Below are positions 61,115-64,000 of a DNA stretch of 64,000 nt, one piece after another. Position 1 is the stretch's first letter. The number at the start of each line of letters is the position of its first letter. The notes below the pieces were generated by a model that was given only the letters and a program-made list of their open reading frames with translations, searched no databases and had not been told where the DNA came from. The stretch covers positions 1 through 64,000 of the forward strand of contig JAJTFW010000003.1 in assembly GCA_021299095.1 (NCBI GenBank). The letters are read 5' to 3'. Made by a program: the position numbers and the translations under genes. Origin of the DNA: Sphingobacteriales bacterium. GTDB taxonomy: Bacteria > Bacteroidota > Bacteroidia > AKYH767-A > OLB10.

Positions 61115-61534
61115 TTAAAAATTGCGCTTAGCCAGGCTGGAGTCCTCTAAGCTCCTCATCCGCTGTTGCTCCCGAGGGCTCTTATCGCCATGTCCACAGA
61201 GGTGTAGAAGTCCGTGAACCATAACACGGTGTAGTTCATCGCGTACACTTACATCCAGGGAACGGGCATTTTCGCGAACCCGTTCAATGCTGATGTAACA
61301 CTCCCCTTCGATGGGACCGGAGGCGGGGCGGTGATCAAAGGTGATGATGTCGGTGTAGGTGCGATGGGCCAGAAAGCGCACATTCATGGCATAGAGATAC
61401 TCGTCGCTGCAAAAAATGTAGTCTAAGGACGCGATTCGCTGCTTTTGCCCTCGGGCTATACGCTCCAGCCAGTTCCGAACAAGGGTTCTATCGCGCAGTT
61501 GATAGGAAACATCGGCCGTTGAGAACCGGATCAT
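61115..61534 (-). CDS. ybeY: Endoribonuclease YbeY
   Basis: The 139-aa protein has the metal-binding motif HGLLHLCGHGD (HxxxHxxxxxH) near its C-terminus, preceded by YTDIITFDH. YbeY is a single-strand endoribonuclease that matures 16S rRNA. Length is as usual (about 140-160). It starts 12 bp after the RsbW-like gene stop and is transcribed with it. Confidence 0.94.
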   Translation of the reverse strand: MIRFSTADVSYQLRDRTLVRNWLERIARGQKQRIASLDYIFCSDEYLYAMNVRFLAHRTYTDIITFDHRPASGPIEGECYISIERVRENARSLDVSVRDELHRVMVHGLLHLCGHGDKSPREQQRMRSLEDSSLAKRNF

Positions 61535-61546
61535 ATACAGGAGCCT

Positions 61547-61972
61547 TTAGCTCATGTGGACATTGGTCCGGAAGTAAAGCTCGACCACACGTCCATTTTC
61601 GGAAAAGATGATCTGATCGGCCAGGTGCTTCATCAAAAAGACCCCACGGCCGGTAGGCTTTTCGAGGTTTTCGGGATCGGTCGGATCGGGAAGATTTAGG
61701 TAATCGAAGCCGGTACCCTGGTCGCTGATGGTAAAGGAAATCTGATCCAACTCCACTTCGTAGGACACATCCACCAGTTTAGCAGCATCGTATTTATTGC
61801 CATGGCCAATGGCATTGTTGACAGCCTCAGTGACGGCGACAAGCATATTGCCGTAACATTCCTCGTTGACCTTGTGGTCGGATTTTAAGTCGTCGATGAG
61901 TTTCTCAATGACGTGAATGCTCTCCGGCTTGGAAGGGATCTGCAACTTAATGGTCTGTGGAGGAGTGGTCAT
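61547..61972 (-). CDS. RsbW-like ATP-binding protein (HATPase_c_2)
   Basis: The 141-aa protein, from MTTPPQTIKLQIP (the track start eight codons upstream is replaced), has the GHKL ATPase motifs: N-box TEAVNNAIGHGN, G1 SDQGTGFDYL and G2 GRGVFLMKHLAD. Serine-kinase anti-sigma factors of the RsbW/SpoIIAB group look like this; no anti-anti-sigma partner is adjacent, so its target is unknown. The gene precedes ybeY with 12 bp between and has a TATTTTTG box 21 nt before its ATG with a TTCG 19 nt upstream. Confidence 0.85.
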   Translation of the reverse strand: MTTPPQTIKLQIPSKPESIHVIEKLIDDLKSDHKVNEECYGNMLVAVTEAVNNAIGHGNKYDAAKLVDVSYEVELDQISFTISDQGTGFDYLNLPDPTDPENLEKPTGRGVFLMKHLADQIIFSENGRVVELYFRTNVHMS

Positions 61973-61993
61973 GGCACGAAAGGGAAGCGGTAG

Positions 61994-62024
61994 CAAAAAT
62001 AGGACTGCGACCGGTCATTACGAA
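61994..62024 (-). promoter_or_regulatory. Promoter of the RsbW-like gene (TTCG-N19-TATTTTTG)
   Basis: Minus strand: exact TATTTTTG (62001..61994), with TTCG in the -33 place (62024..62021) at the canonical 19-nt spacing; 21 nt before the ATG. Confidence 0.55.
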
Positions 62025-62091
62025 TGTAGGTGATTTATGGTGAATGAATGGAAGGTAAACCTGGATTTACCAACGGTAGTCTGTGTACGAA

Positions 62092-64000
62092 TCAGGGTGT
62101 TTGGAGGTTCTGATAATAGGAATCAACCAGCTTGCGGTAAAACCCGGTGAATCCAGGTGGAATGGTCTTGAGTAATTCGGTTTCACGCGCATGCTGTCGC
62201 TTGAATTCCTCAAACTGGGGAGTTGAGCGGTAAATGTCACGTGCCTCGTTCGACTCGCGGCGTTCTTCCTGTTCGCGTTCCTTCTCGGCCTTTTCCGCTT
62301 CAAGCAGACGGGTTAATATTTCCTGTTGCCGCTTCAGGGTCAGTTCGGTGATGCGCTTGTTGACGATGTCTTTTTCGTTCTGCTCCATTTGTTCGGCCAG
62401 CTTACCCAAATCACCCATCTTTCCCTGTCCGTCCTTGTTTTCCTGTTGGTTGAGCTGGTTGAGTGCATTGCGCAAAGCTTCTTGCTGAGCGGCCATACGG
62501 GCCAATTCTTCGCTCATACCTTGTCCGGGCTTTCCTCCAGGCTTTTGGCCCTTCTCCATTTTCTCCTTCATCTCCTTCATCTGCTGGCTCAGCTTTTCCT
62601 GCATGCGTTTGATGTCGCCGGCATTCGGACCCGGCTTGGGTTTACCCTGACCGGGCTTACTGCAACTCGAGTTACTTTGCTGCTGCTGGTCCTTTTGCAT
62701 CTGGTCGAGGCTTTCGCTTAGCAAGAGGGCCAGGTTGTTCACGGCGGTCATGACAAACTGCTGGTTTGACCGGGCCTGGGGTACAAAGCGATCCTGAAGG
62801 TTAAACAGGGATTTCTCAATGTTATCGTTGATGTCGGTGATTTGTTCGTTGACCGCCGAACTGATTTGGGCAACCCGCTTACTTAAGGCCAAAAGGGAGT
62901 CTTCTAGTATTCGGGCATCATCCTTGAGTTTGCGCTGCTCCTGGGCCATTTTCAGGTACTGCGGATTGTTTACATCCATCGTTTTCAGGCGTTCCATCAG
63001 GGATTCCTGGTCAAAACTGAAACGAAGCAGGTTTTCGAGCAGGGCACGTAACGCCTGCATATCTTCTTCGGCTTGTTCCTGCTGTTGTTTCTGTTGTTGC
63101 TGACTGATTTTTTGGCTGAGTTCCTTCATCTGCTCAGCCGCTTTTTTCTGGCTCTTCTTGGCGTTTTTCTTCTGCCCCTCCGACAAAGACTGTTCACTTT
63201 GTTCCATCTGCTCGGAAATCTCCTTTTGCTCCTGGTCAAAGTTGTCCATCTCCTGTGAATATTCGAGCTCTTTGTTTTTCTGCTCGATTTCATCCAGGTC
63301 TTTTTTCACTTCATCAAACTGTTTGTTGAGTTCCTGCTGTTCTTTATTAAGCTCCTTGGAGTCCGTGTTTTTCTCGTCGTTCTTTTCAGCCAGTTTCTCC
63401 TGGTCCTTACTCAGTTTATCGAGGTTTTCAACGGTCTCTTTCATTTTCTGTTCAAGCTCCAGTTGTTTGAACAGTTCGAGTGTACGGTCAAGTTGTTTCT
63501 CGAGATCCTTGCTGTCGAGCTTCATCTTGTCCATCATCTCCTGCAGCTTCTTCTTATCGAGTTCAGCCATCATCTTTTCGAGCTGACGCATCATTTCCTT
63601 CATTTCAGGATTCATGAGTTTATCGAACAGTTCCTGAAGCTGCTGTTGTTTTTCGGCCAGTTCGGGATCAGGAGCGCTGAGTTCCTGTTGCTGCTGTGTA
63701 TTGCTTTGCTGGTCCTTGCGGATCTCCTGTACCTGGCGTTCCAATTCCTGCTGCTGCTTGAGCAAGTCGGAGGCTTTTTTACGGTCCTCGTAATCGAGGG
63801 CTTTTTTATTGAGCAAGTCTTTTTGTAAGGCGTTCAGGTCTTTTTGTAAGGCCTTGGCTTTACGAATGGCCGCATTGAGGTCTTCCTTCAGCGCTTTGTT
63901 ACGTGAATCGTTTTCCTTGGCCAGTTCGCGCAGATCGGGAGCCTTAAAGAGTCCGGAAGCGGAGCGCACACTCTTGGGTCCCTGTACACCATCGTTATCC
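62092..64000 (-). CDS. DUF4175-like coiled-coil protein (5' end beyond window)
   Basis: The frame continues to the window edge (the track's GTG start at 63969 is not the true start: DNDGVQGPKS.. is upstream in frame). The visible 636 residues are nearly all charged Gln/Glu/Lys-rich coiled coil (EKQQQLQELFDKLMNPEMKEMMRQ in part), with a Pro/Gly spacer (KPGQGKPKPGPNAGD). The C-terminus is IPPGFTGFYRKLVDSYYQNL. This fits the large Bacteroidota DUF4175-type proteins, whose N-terminal part is membrane-bound. Function unknown. It is the first gene in the run leading to rsbW-like, ybeY and mnmG. Confidence 0.75.
   Translation of the reverse strand, partial: DNDGVQGPKSVRSASGLFKAPDLRELAKENDSRNKALKEDLNAAIRKAKALQKDLNALQKDLLNKKALDYEDRKKASDLLKQQQELERQVQEIRKDQQSNTQQQQELSAPDPELAEKQQQLQELFDKLMNPEMKEMMRQLEKMMAELDKKKLQEMMDKMKLDSKDLEKQLDRTLELFKQLELEQKMKETVENLDKLSKDQEKLAEKNDEKNTDSKELNKEQQELNKQFDEVKKDLDEIEQKNKELEYSQEMDNFDQEQKEISEQMEQSEQSLSEGQKKNAKKSQKKAAEQMKELSQKISQQQQKQQQEQAEEDMQALRALLENLLRFSFDQESLMERLKTMDVNNPQYLKMAQEQRKLKDDARILEDSLLALSKRVAQISSAVNEQITDINDNIEKSLFNLQDRFVPQARSNQQFVMTAVNNLALLLSESLDQMQKDQQQQSNSSCSKPGQGKPKPGPNAGDIKRMQEKLSQQMKEMKEKMEKGQKPGGKPGQGMSEELARMAAQQEALRNALNQLNQQENKDGQGKMGDLGKLAEQMEQNEKDIVNKRITELTLKRQQEILTRLLEAEKAEKEREQEERRESNEARDIYRSTPQFEEFKRQHARETELLKTIPPGFTGFYRKLVDSYYQNLQTP

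Noticed and set aside
62326-63586. Leu/Ser-rich ORFs opposite the coiled-coil gene
   Set aside because: Reverse complement of Gln/Glu/Lys codons gives such frames automatically.

Overview
The window reads as a chromosomal segment of a free-living, aerobic, pigmented Bacteroidota bacterium. Signs of this are many secreted proteins ending in a type IX secretion (T9SS) type A sorting domain, lipoproteins with Bacteroidota-style lipoboxes, start sites without Shine-Dalgarno sequences, promoters carrying a TAnnTTTG -7 box, and Bacteroidota-typical families (DUF4421-like, 7TMR-DISM kinase, DUF4175-like, fasciclin lipoprotein). GC content looks close to half by eye. I could not resolve the order or family. 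No rRNA, insertion sequence, phage or CRISPR array was seen; one tRNA-Arg(CCT) is present.

Layout. 0-9.4 kb: surface and secreted proteins (MopE-like metal-binding repeats, DUF4421-like barrel, Tat-exported amine oxidase lipoprotein, GATase-like secreted protein, fasciclin lipoprotein, kelch/T9SS protein). 9.4-12.3 kb: a phototrophy cassette, a DTE-type proton-pumping rhodopsin followed by one ORF that fuses lycopene beta-cyclase (CrtY) to the retinal-forming dioxygenase Blh. 12.5-17.3 kb: glycan genes (FkbM and other methyltransferases, GT2, flippase). 17.4-22.9 kb: diheme cytochrome c, a tightly coupled TM2/DUF2752/DUF4870/M48 operon, asnB, and a rhodanese-thioredoxin lipoprotein. 23-29.8 kb: small membrane and lipid-type proteins, a propeller gene with an in-frame stop, a 7TMR-DISM histidine kinase with its NarL-type regulator, and crtZ (beta-carotene hydroxylase). 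29.8-38.4 kb: EamA exporter, LolC/E-like permease, methyltransferase, rbfA, a giant subtilase, rsmI. 38.4-40.2 kb: an AT-rich islet with an orphan membrane protein and two tiny membrane ORFs. 40.2-45 kb: secreted BNR, SprB-like and T9SS proteins. 45-56.4 kb: a candidate stress or defence region (WYL regulator, an unrecognised Cys-cluster/winged-helix protein, vWA protein, YxSQA-repeat protein, ECF sigma factor, anti-sigma/TPR protein, membrane-anchored CHAT peptidase, and a 1338-aa DUF4011-like helicase-nuclease). 56.4-64 kb: housekeeping run (DUF4175-like, RsbW-like, ybeY, mnmG, methyltransferase, hemerythrin) studded with parS-like palindromes.

How the genes work together. CrtY makes beta-carotene, Blh cleaves it to retinal, the rhodopsin uses retinal to pump protons, and CrtZ 17 kb away can turn beta-carotene into zeaxanthin. 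The ECF, anti-sigma and CHAT genes are translationally coupled or closely spaced and look like one signalling unit; the helicase-nuclease follows 37 bp later. The parS-like sites around mnmG suggest the right end lies near the replication origin.

The strongest candidates for something new are the CrtY-Blh fusion, the ECF/anti-sigma/CHAT plus helicase-nuclease neighbourhood, the parS cluster overlapping the mnmG start, and the pair of 57- and 30-aa membrane ORFs.
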